Assembly (NCBI RefSeq): GCF_002742335.1
Contig: NZ_MDGR01000007.1
Span: forward strand, 686,501 to 750,500
DNA length: 64,000 bases
Reading direction: 5' to 3'
Source: Reichenbachiella sp. 5M10
Lineage (GTDB): Bacteria; Bacteroidota; Bacteroidia; Cytophagales; Cyclobacteriaceae
In this document: piece after piece, positions 35,784 to 45,003 of the stretch
How the letters are laid out: each line of letters opens with the position of its first letter
Position numbering within the stretch: position 1 is the first letter of the stretch
Position numbers and translations under genes: made by a program
Notes under the pieces: generated by a model
The model's input: only the letters and a program-made list of their open reading frames with translations
Told to the model about the DNA's origin: nothing
Databases searched by the model: none

Positions 35784-36023
35784 TATATGATCATCAGTAT
35801 GGATCAGTCTGTAAACTTGGGAGCAAATCAATGCTCTATATGGTGCATTCGATATTCCAATCATCTAAATGTTGCCTCAAAGATTCATATATAAAAAACA
35901 GTAACGAATTATGGATTCATGAACCTTGAATGACGAAGTGATCTTGGGTCAATCTCCTTAGAAATACAGAGCGATCCGAAAGTATGATTTTTTTAGTATT
36001 TGTAGAGAGAAAAAAGTGAGCAT

Positions 36024-36052
36024 AAAAAAACCCTAGTACTTTGGTACTAGGG
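36024..36052 (-). terminator. Rho-independent terminator of tRNA-Ser
   Basis: Perfect 9-bp stem CCCTAGTAC / GTACTAGGG (36031-36052) with a 4-base loop, followed on the minus strand by seven T residues. It lies 7 bp past the 3' end of the tRNA gene. Confidence 0.92.
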
Positions 36053-36059
36053 AGTTTTG

Positions 36060-36144
36060 CAGAGAAGGAGGGATTCGAACCCCCGGTACCTCGCGGTACG
36101 CCGGTTTTCAAGACCGGTGCATTCGACCACTCTGCCACTTCTCT
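36060..36144 (-). tRNA. tRNA-Ser (anticodon UGA)
   Basis: On the minus strand the sequence forms the acceptor pair AGAGAAG / CTTCTCT with discriminator G, a D-arm with GGCAGAGTGGTCGAATGC, an anticodon arm CCGGTCTTGAAAACCGG with anticodon TGA, a long class II variable arm (GTACCGCGAGGTAC) and a T-arm ending GGTTCGAATCC. The long variable arm and UGA anticodon identify serine. The CCA end is not encoded (the sequence reads GCAAAA). It is followed by its own terminator and lies 91 bp downstream of the yihY-like gene. Confidence 0.95.
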
Positions 36145-36235
36145 AGGTCGTTTACATTGCCATTCCGTTGAATGGGAGTGCAAATGTAGAAGAATATTTT
36201 ATCTAGTCAAATCCTCTACGAAAAAAAGTAAAAAA

Positions 36236-37198
36236 TTATTCAAACACTGAGGTAGTCACCTCTATTTTGTCCGAATGGACGGCTCGATCCACACTGGCAT
36301 TGTACTCAAATCCGACGAGTAAAATGATCGATAGCAGGTAGAGCCAGATCATCAATGCGATGAGCATCCCGAGTGATCCGTAGAATTTGTTGTAGGTAGA
36401 GAAGTTGTTGATGTAATAAGAAAAAGCGTAGGAAGCTGCTACACATGAACCTGCCGAAAAGACAGTGCCGGCAGAAAAAAAGGTCCATCGATCCTTGATT
36501 GCTGGAGCGAAGTAGTAGATCAATGAGATGGCAATAAAGAAGGATGCAGCGATGATGCCATACTTGAGCAGGACGATGAGGTGGTAGATGTACTCGGCCC
36601 TGAAAAAAGAGGTGTCAGAGAGGTGGGCGAGAAAAGCTTTGCCAACGACCAACAAGAAAATGGATAGGAAGAGGACAAAAGCCATCATCAGTGTGAGTGC
36701 GGTGGCGATCAATCGTGTTTTGAGAAAACTCCGGCGATCGACGGTTTTGTAGATGCTGTTAAATGCAGTCATCAAGCTGTGCATGCCATTGGTAGCGAGC
36801 ACGAGTGCGAAGAGTACCCCAAAGGAGAGCAGTCCTTCTCGTTTGTTGCTGACGATATCTTCGATGGTGTCTGTGGCTGCTCGAAACATGTTGTCCGGCA
36901 TGACATTGGACATGAAGTTCATGATACTATCTGCGTCGATATGAGGCAAGACACTGTGGATGTAGGGGATCAGCGTGAAGATGAATATGATCGACGGAAA
37001 GATCGCCAACGTAAAGCTAAAAGCTACACCACTGGCCATAGTCAGCAGGCGGCTGTCCAAGATGCTGTCGAGGAAGATGACGATGGCATTGTAGAGGGTG
37101 GTGCGACGTTTGTTGAGTCGCGTGGTTTTGAGTAGCTTGATAAACCTCTTGTACCAATTGTACGCTAGGAATTTTTTATGGACGTAGGTTCTAATCAT
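36236..37198 (-). CDS. YihY/BrkB-family inner membrane protein
   Basis: The 320 residues contain six hydrophobic segments and the family-typical first helix [20 protein letters not shown] (about 56-75), plus a middle [22 protein letters not shown] segment and a final [18 protein letters not shown]. YihY/BrkB proteins were once called ribonuclease BN; their transport or structural role remains unclear. Its start overlaps the stop of the upstream thioesterase gene by 8 bp, so both are probably one transcript. Confidence 0.93.
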   Translation of the reverse strand: MIRTYVHKKFLAYNWYKRFIKLLKTTRLNKRRTTLYNAIVIFLDSILDSRLLTMASGVAFSFTLAIFPSIIFIFTLIPYIHSVLPHIDADSIMNFMSNVMPDNMFRAATDTIEDIVSNKREGLLSFGVLFALVLATNGMHSLMTAFNSIYKTVDRRSFLKTRLIATALTLMMAFVLFLSIFLLVVGKAFLAHLSDTSFFRAEYIYHLIVLLKYGIIAASFFIAISLIYYFAPAIKDRWTFFSAGTVFSAGSCVAASYAFSYYINNFSTYNKFYGSLGMLIALMIWLYLLSIILLVGFEYNASVDRAVHSDKIEVTTSVFE

Positions 37199-37601
37199 TG
37201 AAATAAGGAGCTAGTAGTTTTTCCATTACTTCCGGCATCCTGCACGGCTTGTTGCTTTGCATGTCCACAAAAACCAAAGTGGTCTCACCGATATTGATCA
37301 GTTTATCTTGTTCGTTGTATATCTCGTATTCAAATCGTATTCTCACGCCAGGCAGGCTAGGTATTTTGACTTTGATTGTGAGGAGTTCGTCGTATTTGCC
37401 TGGAGCGATGTACTTGGACCGGTGCTCTAGGACAGGCATCATGACGCCCATATCTTCTAGCTCTTTGTATGACAAGCCAAGTGATCGAAGGGATTCTACA
37501 CGCCCCACTTCGTAGTACATGGCATAGTTGCCATAGTATACATAGCCCATTTGGTCGGTTTCGCCATAGCGGACTCTGACTTGTGTTGTAGACTCAAACA
37601 T
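37191..37601 (-). CDS. Acyl-CoA thioesterase (hotdog fold, YbgC/4HBT type)
   Basis: A single hotdog domain of 136 residues. The catalytic aspartate lies in YGETDQMGYVYYGNYAMYYE (Asp about 16), the standard 4-hydroxybenzoyl-CoA thioesterase motif with the helix that follows. Family members hydrolyse acyl-CoA or acyl-ACP thioesters. Substrate chain length cannot be read from the sequence. Overlaps the yihY-like gene downstream by 8 bp. Confidence 0.93.
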   Translation of the reverse strand: MFESTTQVRVRYGETDQMGYVYYGNYAMYYEVGRVESLRSLGLSYKELEDMGVMMPVLEHRSKYIAPGKYDELLTIKVKIPSLPGVRIRFEYEIYNEQDKLINIGETTLVFVDMQSNKPCRMPEVMEKLLAPYFND

Positions 37602-37866
37602 AGAGTTGATTAGGTGTTCTGAATTTATTGCAATCTATACATTAATTAATACTATTTTGTACACTGTGGCGATTTTGATACGCTATCAAATCAGTGGAAT
37701 GAGTGGAGCTGGAGGGGATTTGTAGGCGTAGCGCTAGGAGGACTTCAAGTGTTGGGAATGTGGGGTTGACGGTGATTAACTTGGTCAAAATCGAGGAGAA
37801 GAGCACAGCGAGTCGTGCAAGAATTCATGTCAAATCATGTCGATCAAGTAATTAAATTTTTAACTT

Positions 37867-39543
37867 ATGTCCGACAACCCAACGAATGGAGACATTCGAA
37901 ATCAAAAACAGCATAGCATGAATATAGCATTCAACAAAAATGAAGACGAATACAAGCAAATGATCTATAGACTCCACGAGCGAGCCAAAAAAGTCAAGCT
38001 TGGAGGGGGAGAGAAGAAGATTGCAGCGCAACATGCCAAAGGCAAACTGAGTGCACGCGAGCGCATAGACTACTTGCTCGATGACCCCAACGATTTTGTA
38101 GAAATAGGTTTGTTTGCTGGAGAAGGCATGTACATCGCACAAGGTGGCTGCCCCTCTGGCGGAGTGGTCACGGGCATCGGCAAGGTACAGGGTAGGACTT
38201 GTGTCCTGGTAGCTAATGACGCGACGGTCAAAGCGGGAGCGTGGTTTCCCATCACTGCCAAGAAGAACCTGAGGGCACAGGAGGTCTCCATGGAAAATCA
38301 ACTACCGATCATCTACCTTGTGGATAGTGCAGGTGTATACTTGCCAATGCAGGATGAGATATTTCCTGACAAGGAGCACTTTGGTCGACAGTTTCGCAAC
38401 AACGCCAAAATGTCTGCTATGGGGATCGTGCAGATCGCTGCGATCATGGGCAGTTGTGTAGCGGGAGGGGCTTATTTGCCGATCATGTCGGACGAAGCAA
38501 TGATTGTGGATCAGACAGGCTCTATTTTTTTGGCGGGGAGTTACTTGGTCAAAGCGGCCATTGGCGAAAGTGTTGACAATGAAACCCTTGGAGGTGCGAC
38601 GACCCATTGTGAGATATCGGGTGTGACGGACAACAAGTATGATTCGGATGAAGACTGTCTCGATGCGATCAAACGGATTTTTGACAAGATCGGCCAACCT
38701 CAAGTGGCAGGTTTTGACCGAGCAGCAGCCCAAACTCCAAAGCTTGACGAGGAGGAGTTATACGGGGTGTTTCCGACAGATCGCGTCAAACCCTATGACA
38801 TGCGAGAGGTGATTGAGAGATTGGTCGATGGGTCGGAATTTGACGAATACAAGAAAGACTATGGGCAAACGCTGCTTTGTGGACATGCGCGTATCGAGGG
38901 TTGGGCCGTAGGGATCGTAGCAAATCAGCGCAAGATGGTAAAAACCAAAAAAGGCGAGATGCAAATGGGAGGGGTGATCTACTCCGACTCGGCAGACAAA
39001 GCCGCGAGATTCATCATGAATTGCAACCAGCGTAAGATTCCTTTGGTGTTTTTGCATGACGTGAGTGGATTCATGGTGGGGAGCAAAGCGGAACATGGCG
39101 GTATCATCAAGGACGGAGCAAAGATGGTCAACGCGATGGCCAATTCGGTTGTGCCCAAGTTTACCTTCATTCTGGGCAACTCCTACGGTGCGGGCAATTA
39201 TGCCATGTGTGGCAAAGCATATGACCCGAGACTGATCTATGCTTGGCCTAGTGCACAGATGGCCGTGATGAGTGGAGCGGCGGCTTCCAATACGCTGCTA
39301 CAGATCAAGATGGCGTCCATGAAGGGCAAGGGGGAAGAGGTCAGTGAAGAAAGTAAAGCCGAGTTTCTCAAGGAGATTACAGCACAGTACAACGAACAAT
39401 TGAGCCCCTACTACGCAGCGGCGCGTCTATGGATAGACGGGATCATCGATCCATTGGATACGAGACGAGTGATTTCGACGGGTATAGAGGCGGCCAATCA
39501 TGCACCATTGGACAAATTCAACGTGGGAGTGATCCAAACCTGA
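37867..39543 (+). CDS. Acyl-CoA carboxylase beta (carboxyltransferase) subunit, methylcrotonyl-CoA type
   Basis: The 558-residue carboxyltransferase has the N-terminal crotonase half (GKLSARERIDYLLD near 58-71, the VDSAGVYLPMQDE segment near 154-166) and the C-terminal half with GGIIKDGAKMVNA and the SYGAGNYAMCGKAYDPR motif near 440. The VDSAGxxLP form and full length are typical of 3-methylcrotonyl-CoA carboxylase (leucine catabolism), though propionyl- or geranyl-CoA enzymes are close relatives. The biotin-carrying alpha subunit is not in the window. ATG 37918 (MNIAFNKNEDEY) is an alternative start, removing 17 residues. Confidence 0.9.
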   Translation: MSDNPTNGDIRNQKQHSMNIAFNKNEDEYKQMIYRLHERAKKVKLGGGEKKIAAQHAKGKLSARERIDYLLDDPNDFVEIGLFAGEGMYIAQGGCPSGGVVTGIGKVQGRTCVLVANDATVKAGAWFPITAKKNLRAQEVSMENQLPIIYLVDSAGVYLPMQDEIFPDKEHFGRQFRNNAKMSAMGIVQIAAIMGSCVAGGAYLPIMSDEAMIVDQTGSIFLAGSYLVKAAIGESVDNETLGGATTHCEISGVTDNKYDSDEDCLDAIKRIFDKIGQPQVAGFDRAAAQTPKLDEEELYGVFPTDRVKPYDMREVIERLVDGSEFDEYKKDYGQTLLCGHARIEGWAVGIVANQRKMVKTKKGEMQMGGVIYSDSADKAARFIMNCNQRKIPLVFLHDVSGFMVGSKAEHGGIIKDGAKMVNAMANSVVPKFTFILGNSYGAGNYAMCGKAYDPRLIYAWPSAQMAVMSGAAASNTLLQIKMASMKGKGEEVSEESKAEFLKEITAQYNEQLSPYYAAARLWIDGIIDPLDTRRVISTGIEAANHAPLDKFNVGVIQT

Positions 39544-39650
39544 TGTCGTCTTTGGCGTATGTACGCTATGTTTTTGAAACAAATATCCCTATCTTCATTG
39601 ATATGGGAGCGTGGCTTTGATAGCTTCGCAGCTCAATTGGAATAGTATAA

Positions 39651-40517
39651 ATGGCAGAGGATACGATAGATATCAACGAAAAGGAATTGACCGCTCTCAT
39701 ATCGCTCCTCGACGATGAGGATGTCGAAGTGACACATCATGTGGAGGAGAAATTGATGTCATTGGGGACGAGCATTATTCCTTATTTGGAAAAGGAATGG
39801 ATGAAAAATAGTTTGATACCAGATGTGCGTATCAAGATCGAGGACATCATCCATGACCTCCAATATGAGCTTCTCAAAGAACGCCTTCTGGAGTGGAAAA
39901 CCAATGGAGCTGAGGACCTACTCGAAGGACTCATGTTGGTCGCCAACTATCAATACCCAGATCTCAACCTGAAGTTTTTGACTCGCAAACTGGAGCAGTT
40001 TTACTACGAAGCGTGGAAAGAGTTTAATGGGGAGTATACGCCTATACAGGAGGTCAAGATTTTGAATGATATCATGTACAATCGGCTCAAGTTTCGTCCC
40101 AATTCCAAGAATTTCCATTCCCCGTCTAACGGGATGATCAATCTCGTGATGGAGTCCAAGAAGGGAAACCCATTGAGTCTCTGTGTGATCTATATGCTCA
40201 TCGCCCAAAAACTCAAGATGCCCATCTATGGAGTCAATTTGCCTAACCTGTTCATTCTGACATACAAAAGAGAGGATACTCAGTTTTATATCAACGTTTT
40301 CAACAACGGGATCATCTTTACCAAAGAGGATATAGATAACTACATTGAACAGTTGCATTTGTCCAAACTAGAGGTGTACTATCAGCCGTGTTCGCATCTA
40401 GATATCGTCATGCGAGCACTACGAAATCTCATCGCTTCTTTTGAGAAACTTGGAGAGTACAAGAAGGCTGACGATGTGAAGGTGCTTCTTCAGGTATTGG
40501 ATCATACGAAACGCTAA
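39651..40517 (+). CDS. SirB1-like transglutaminase-fold protein
   Basis: The 288-residue protein has an N-terminal helical part (about 8-85) and a SirB1/transglutaminase-like core with SPSNGMINLVMESKKGNPLS followed by LCVIYMLIAQKLKMPIYGVN and NLPNLFILTY, then a C-terminal helical pair (DIVMRALRNLIASFEKLGEY) with TPR character. The arrangement matches the SirB1/YchA family, whose biochemical role is unsettled. It stands alone, 107 bp after the carboxylase gene and converging with the redoxin gene. Confidence 0.85.
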   Translation: MAEDTIDINEKELTALISLLDDEDVEVTHHVEEKLMSLGTSIIPYLEKEWMKNSLIPDVRIKIEDIIHDLQYELLKERLLEWKTNGAEDLLEGLMLVANYQYPDLNLKFLTRKLEQFYYEAWKEFNGEYTPIQEVKILNDIMYNRLKFRPNSKNFHSPSNGMINLVMESKKGNPLSLCVIYMLIAQKLKMPIYGVNLPNLFILTYKREDTQFYINVFNNGIIFTKEDIDNYIEQLHLSKLEVYYQPCSHLDIVMRALRNLIASFEKLGEYKKADDVKVLLQVLDHTKR

Positions 40518-40522
40518 TTGTT

Positions 40523-41086
40523 CTAGCGTATTCTACATCCCGCAGGTCTGACGAACCTGTGCGGAGACGGCTTGTTTTGAAGCAAATTATTGAGCACATC
40601 TTCTACATAGTGATGCTTGCTATTGCTGGCGGATTGAGGGCTGTCGTCGATGGCGCCATGGTACTCTAGTGTGTATTTTCCTTGAGGTTTTGCCAGTATA
40701 GCTACTTCTGGACTTTTTTCGATTTGAAACAGATTCGCTGCATCTTGATTGAGGTCGATGAAGTAGGGCATGTCAAATTGTTTAGCTTGTGCTTTGGTTT
40801 TGGACGCTAGTTCTTTGCCTTGTCGAGGAGTGTAGGCATTGATGAGGATGAAGTCTACTCGGTCTTTGTATTGGGTATGGAGTGCACGGATCCTCTCGTC
40901 GTAGAGTTGATCGTATGGGCAAGAGCTACTGGTGAATATCAAGACGCTGACGGATTGTTGGAGCGGTAAGGTGACGATATCTTCTTTTTCTACGTCCCAA
41001 AGTTTGAGAAAATTCATGTCTATGTCTTGTCCCTGTAGTGCAGGAGCAATAAGACTGATGCTTAGAAAGAAGAGTAGTTTTTTCAT
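40523..41086 (-). CDS. Exported redoxin-family protein
   Basis: The 187-residue protein begins with a signal peptide (MKKLLFFLSISLIAPALQGQ) and continues with a thioredoxin-like fold: the FTSSSCPYDQLYDERIRAL segment carries the only thiol near the redoxin active position (Cys about 56), and a second cysteine lies near the C-terminus in RPAGCRI. This matches the AhpC/TSA-like thioredoxin-family proteins with an N-terminal Cys and a C-terminal GC motif. A periplasmic peroxide- or thiol-handling role is inference. It may be the last gene after pdxA and the PPTase gene. Confidence 0.85.
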   Translation of the reverse strand: MKKLLFFLSISLIAPALQGQDIDMNFLKLWDVEKEDIVTLPLQQSVSVLIFTSSSCPYDQLYDERIRALHTQYKDRVDFILINAYTPRQGKELASKTKAQAKQFDMPYFIDLNQDAANLFQIEKSPEVAILAKPQGKYTLEYHGAIDDSPQSASNSKHHYVEDVLNNLLQNKPSPHRFVRPAGCRIR

Positions 41087-41122
41087 GGTGTCGGATCGAG
41101 CAGGTCTTGTGACAGGGTCAAT

Positions 41123-41737
41123 TTACAAATTGTAGGTGATGATGTACTCATCCTCCTTTTGCAAATTGAGGATGATGTCTTCCTGCTGCCCGTCGCGATG
41201 TACGGTACAGAGTACTTGGCTGTCTTTTATTTTTTGGATTTTGATGTTCTGTACAAAACTCAGGTTCTTGCGACCGTGGATTTTGTAGATTGATTCTTTG
41301 GCGCACCAGTAGCTACACAGTTTGTCGAGGTTGTCATTGCATGCAGCGAGCTCTTCCTCATTGAGGAATTTTCGTTTTACACGCAGGAGTTGTTCGCGGG
41401 GTTTTTCGATATCGATCCCTGCAGGCCTCTCTAGGTTGATGAGAGCGACGATTTTAGGGTAGCTATGAGAGATAGAGATGTGGTAGGGTGAGTCGATCAG
41501 GTGAGGTTTGCCATGGTCGTCTTTGCAGATGCCATGAAAGGGAATGTCCAATCCCTGGCACATCGACTCGATGAGTTGGCGAGAAGCGATGTGTTCGGCC
41601 TTTTTGGTAGGGTGATAGTGCGCGATGCGCTCCAGTTCTTTGGCGTGATACTGGGCTTCTAGTCGATCGAGTGGCTCGTTGATTTCCCAGATGCCAAGCA
41701 TGATTTTGTTGGATACTTTGATTTGCTTCTTGATCAT
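41123..41737 (-). CDS. 4'-phosphopantetheinyl transferase (Sfp-type)
   Basis: This enzyme moves the phosphopantetheine arm from CoA to a carrier-protein serine. The metal-binding motifs are present: GIDIEKPRE (about 109-117) and YWCAKESIYKIHG (about 142-154). I start at ATG 41735-41737 (MIKKQIKV, about 204 residues), one base after the pdxA stop; an upstream in-frame start would run into pdxA. The size and WxxKE spacing fit the Sfp/HetI class rather than AcpS. The partner carrier protein is not in the window. Confidence 0.9.
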   Translation of the reverse strand: MIKKQIKVSNKIMLGIWEINEPLDRLEAQYHAKELERIAHYHPTKKAEHIASRQLIESMCQGLDIPFHGICKDDHGKPHLIDSPYHISISHSYPKIVALINLERPAGIDIEKPREQLLRVKRKFLNEEELAACNDNLDKLCSYWCAKESIYKIHGRKNLSFVQNIKIQKIKDSQVLCTVHRDGQQEDIILNLQKEDEYIITYNL

Positions 41738-41738
41738 T

Positions 41739-42764
41739 CTACGGGTTGTCCAGGCGGTGATTGGAGATGTCCAGTGCAGCAAATATTGCTGTACGCATGG
41801 AGCTTTCGTCTGCTTCATTTTTGTCAGCTAGACTGTAAGCTGTACCGTGATCTGGTGAGGTACGGACGAAGGGCAACCCTGCGGTGAAGTTGACGCCATT
41901 GGAGAAGGTCAGGCTTTTGAAAGGGATCAACCCTTGGTCATGGTACATTGCGAGTACTGCGTCAAATTTGTGCTGCATGCCATTGCCAAAGAATCCGTCT
42001 GCAGGAAAAGGGCCAAGGATGATTTGACCTTTGTCTTTAAGACTGTCGATGACCGGCTTGATGATCTCTATTTCTTCTGATCCTAAGAGACCGTCTTCGC
42101 CTGCATGAGGGTTGAGCCCGAGTACGGCAATCTTAGGTTTTTGAATCCCAAAATCTTTTTTGAGCGAGCCAACCATCATCTTGAGTTTCTTTTCGAGTTT
42201 GTCCTTAGTGATGCCCGCTGCTACGTCTTTGAGAGGGACGTGCCCAGTGAGTACGCCTACACGGAGAGTGTCAGATATCATAAACATCAAACTATCTTTG
42301 ACCTCTGCTTTTTCGGCTAGGTATTCCGTATGGCCTGGGAACTGGAACTCGTCGTTTTGGATGTTGAGTTTGTTGATTGGAGCTGTCACCAGCGCTTGGA
42401 TGCGGCCTGCTCGGAGATCTTCGGTGGCTTTTTCGAGGGCCAGAAAGGCGTAGCGCCCACCTGTTTCGTTGCTCACTCCTGGAGTGATGTCTTCATCTTC
42501 CTCCCAGCAGTTGAGCACATTGACCTTTTTGTGGTAGGCATCTTTGATGTCAGATATCGGTGTGAAATTGAAATTGTTTTGATTGAGTGACTTTCTATAA
42601 AATGAAAGTACTTTTGCCGAACCATAGATGACAGGAGTAAAGAATTTGGTCATTTTGTTGTTGCCCAACGCCTTGATGATTACTTCGGGACCGATACCGT
42701 TGATGTCCCCAATAGAAATACCGATGATTGGTTTTCTTATTTGGTTCTTATTGTCTTTCTCCAT
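41739..42764 (-). CDS. pdxA: 4-hydroxythreonine-4-phosphate dehydrogenase PdxA
   Basis: PdxA oxidises 4-phosphohydroxy-L-threonine in the DXP-independent branch of pyridoxal phosphate synthesis. The 341 residues start with the family opening IGISIGDINGIGPEVIIKAL (15-34) and contain FPGHTEYLAEKA near 142 (metal His), LGLNPHAGEDGLLG near 214 and AMYHDQGLIPFK near 272, giving the three metal histidines, followed by RTSPDHGTAYSLA near 300. Start at ATG 42762-42764. It is divergent from rsmA, as in many bacteria, here with an imperfect hairpin between them. Confidence 0.95.
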   Translation of the reverse strand: MEKDNKNQIRKPIIGISIGDINGIGPEVIIKALGNNKMTKFFTPVIYGSAKVLSFYRKSLNQNNFNFTPISDIKDAYHKKVNVLNCWEEDEDITPGVSNETGGRYAFLALEKATEDLRAGRIQALVTAPINKLNIQNDEFQFPGHTEYLAEKAEVKDSLMFMISDTLRVGVLTGHVPLKDVAAGITKDKLEKKLKMMVGSLKKDFGIQKPKIAVLGLNPHAGEDGLLGSEEIEIIKPVIDSLKDKGQIILGPFPADGFFGNGMQHKFDAVLAMYHDQGLIPFKSLTFSNGVNFTAGLPFVRTSPDHGTAYSLADKNEADESSMRTAIFAALDISNHRLDNP

Positions 42765-42786
42765 GTTTTTGTGGTTACATTTAGAT

Positions 42787-42817
42787 CAATGCAGTTTGTG
42801 CCCGAGGCACAGCATTG
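42787..42817. repeat. Imperfect hairpin between pdxA and rsmA
   Basis: Outer arms CAATGC and GCATTG enclose TGTGCC and GGCACA arms with a CGA loop; the left side has four extra bases. It lies in the 84-bp divergent gap and might be a regulatory dyad or RNA hairpin in either 5' leader. Confidence 0.4.
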
Positions 42818-42848
42818 GCTTGCAATTTAAAATAAAAACAATAACTCT

Positions 42849-43634
42849 ATGGCGCATGTAAAGCCGAAAAAAAGCTTAGGCCAGCACTTTCTCAACGATC
42901 TGTCTATTGCAGAAAAAATCGTGGGGGCATTGCTTGATTCCGATCACAATCCTAACGTGCTCGAAGTAGGGCCTGGGATGGGTGTGCTTTCGGATTTTAT
43001 GGTCGATCATGAAGGTGTGGACTCTTTGTTGTTGATGGATCTGGACAAGGAATCCATCGAATACCTCCATCAAAAGTACGACGGAAAAAATGTAGATATA
43101 CTCTATGCGGATTTTTTGAAGCAAGACCTCATGACGCTCATGGGACAAAAGAGTTTTAGCATCATTGGCAATTTCCCTTACAACATTTCGTCGCAGATTT
43201 TTTTCAAAGTATTGGAGATCAAGGATCACGTGGATGAGGTCGTAGGGATGCTCCAAAAGGAAGTGGCTGAGCGCATTGCCTCCAAAGAAGGCAACAAGGA
43301 TTACGGTATCCTTAGTGTGTTGCTGCAGGCATACTATGATATTGAGTATTTGTTTTCGGTACCGCCCAATGTGTTTACCCCTCCTCCAAAGGTCAATTCA
43401 GGCGTCATCAGGCTCCGTAGAAACAAGGTGACGAATCTTGGTTGTGACGAAAAGCTCTTCAAAAGAGTGGTGAAAGCGGGGTTTCAAATGCGTCGAAAGA
43501 CCTTGCGCAACGCCTTAAAACCACTAAATTTACCGGATACGATCAGAGAGCAAGCGGTGTTTGACAAGCGTGCCGAGCAGCTGTCGGTCCAAGATTTTAT
43601 AGTCCTCACCAAATTGATTGAAAGTAATGTCTGA
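42849..43634 (+). CDS. rsmA: 16S rRNA A1518/A1519 dimethyltransferase RsmA (KsgA)
   Basis: RsmA dimethylates two adenosines in helix 45 of 16S rRNA. The 261 residues show the KSLGQHFLND opening (about 8-17), the SAM motif VLEVGPGMGVLSD (about 38-50), the catalytic NFPYNISSQIFFK motif (about 107-119, the NxPY motif as NFPY) and PPPKVNSGVIRL near 180. Length is typical. Loss of this enzyme is the known route to kasugamycin resistance. Its end overlaps the mgtE start by 8 bp. Confidence 0.96.
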   Translation: MAHVKPKKSLGQHFLNDLSIAEKIVGALLDSDHNPNVLEVGPGMGVLSDFMVDHEGVDSLLLMDLDKESIEYLHQKYDGKNVDILYADFLKQDLMTLMGQKSFSIIGNFPYNISSQIFFKVLEIKDHVDEVVGMLQKEVAERIASKEGNKDYGILSVLLQAYYDIEYLFSVPPNVFTPPPKVNSGVIRLRRNKVTNLGCDEKLFKRVVKAGFQMRRKTLRNALKPLNLPDTIREQAVFDKRAEQLSVQDFIVLTKLIESNV

Positions 43635-44991
43635 GATCATGGATTTCGAACTGTCTAAAGAGTTTTTAGAGCGATTCACCGTGGCGGTGGAAAATCAAGA
43701 GGAGAGTTTTATCCAAGGTACTCTGGAGGGTGTTAACCCTGCAGATATCACCGAATTGCTAGAGGAGTTTGATGCAGAGGAATCCAAGTATGTCTTGGAA
43801 TTGCTGGATCCTCAAGTTGGGGCTCGTGTGATTGTCGAGTTGGAGGAGGATATACAGAGCCGGTTTTTAGAGAATTTTTCGTCCGAAGAGACGGCTAAGT
43901 ATATCGATAACTTGGATTCGGATGATGGTGTCAATATCCTCAATATCTTGCCGATCACCAAGCGAGAAGAGGTCATCGCTCAGGTAGAAAACGAAGAAAA
44001 GGCAGGCCATATCTTGGATCTCATGCGCTATGCGGATGATGTAGCGGGTGGACTCATGGGCAAGGAGCTTATCAAGGCCAACCACAATTGGACGATCCAG
44101 CGTTGCATCGAGGAGATCCGAAAACAAGCCGAAGATGTAAAAAAAATCTACTCAGTCTACGTAGTAGATGACAATGAAAAACTACTGGGCAAGGTGTCTC
44201 TTAAAAAAATCATTTTGTCCGAAGACAATGCCAAGATTGCTGATATCTACGACGAAGATATCGTGTCTGTCGAGACTTATGTCGAAGAAGAGGAGGTGGT
44301 CCAGATCATGCAGAAGTACGATTTGGAAGCTCTACCTGTAGTGAATGTAAGAGGTAATCTCGTAGGACGAATCACCATTGATGACGTCCTAGATGTCATC
44401 ACCGAAAATGCCGAAGAAGACATCCAGCGGATGTCAGGTATCTCCGCGGACGTAGAGGATGATGACAGTGTATGGATCATCTCTAAGGCACGTTTGCCGT
44501 GGTTGGTCATAGGACTTGTGGGCGGGTTGCTAGGTGCGCGGTTCATCAGCTTGTTTGAAGCGGATATCGCCATTGTACCTGCGATGGCATTTTTCATCCC
44601 ACTGATCACCGCGACCGGTGGCAATGTAGGGATACAGTCTTCGACTATAATTGTGCAGGGGTTGGCCAATTCGAGTGTTTTCAGTGACTCTATTTGGAAA
44701 AAATTGATAAAAATGATCATGGTAGCGGCTGTCAATGGTGTGATTCTCGCTTTGATTGTGTTTGGTATCGTGATTTTTTCTACTTCTGACCAAGCGATTG
44801 CGACCACCGTGAGTGTAGCACTCTTTAGCGTGGTGCTTTTGGCTTCCTTCATGGGTACCGTCACACCTCTTCTATTGAATCGATTTGGTGTCAATCCTGC
44901 GATTGCGTCGGGACCCTTCATTACTACCGCCAACGACTTGTTGGGACTAGGGGTGTACTTTTTTGTAGCGCATCAACTGTACGGATTGTAG
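43627..44991 (+). CDS. mgtE: Mg2+ transporter MgtE
   Basis: MgtE is a dimeric magnesium channel. The protein (about 454 residues from ATG 43627, MSEIMDFEL) has the acidic N-domain of helical repeats (about 15-125), a CBS pair (about 128-250) whose SVYVVDDNEKLLGKVSLKKI segment senses Mg2+, and a C-terminal pore of five helices (about 280-454) with the pore-lining ITATGGNVGIQSST motif near 328-341. The start overlaps the rsmA stop, consistent with co-transcription. I chose ATG over an upstream TTG inside rsmA. Confidence 0.95.
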   Translation: MSEIMDFELSKEFLERFTVAVENQEESFIQGTLEGVNPADITELLEEFDAEESKYVLELLDPQVGARVIVELEEDIQSRFLENFSSEETAKYIDNLDSDDGVNILNILPITKREEVIAQVENEEKAGHILDLMRYADDVAGGLMGKELIKANHNWTIQRCIEEIRKQAEDVKKIYSVYVVDDNEKLLGKVSLKKIILSEDNAKIADIYDEDIVSVETYVEEEEVVQIMQKYDLEALPVVNVRGNLVGRITIDDVLDVITENAEEDIQRMSGISADVEDDDSVWIISKARLPWLVIGLVGGLLGARFISLFEADIAIVPAMAFFIPLITATGGNVGIQSSTIIVQGLANSSVFSDSIWKKLIKMIMVAAVNGVILALIVFGIVIFSTSDQAIATTVSVALFSVVLLASFMGTVTPLLLNRFGVNPAIASGPFITTANDLLGLGVYFFVAHQLYGL

Positions 44992-45003
44992 TCTATTATA
45001 TAC

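Noticed and set aside
35917-36250. Open frames on both strands across the tRNA region
   Set aside because: They overlap the tRNA-Ser gene and its terminator; the peptides are translated tRNA sequence, so they are not genes.
40542-40566. CCGCAGGT...ACCTGTGCGG inverted repeat at the 3' end of the redoxin gene
   Set aside because: It encodes the C-terminal RPAGC segment and lacks a T run, so it is not called as a terminator.
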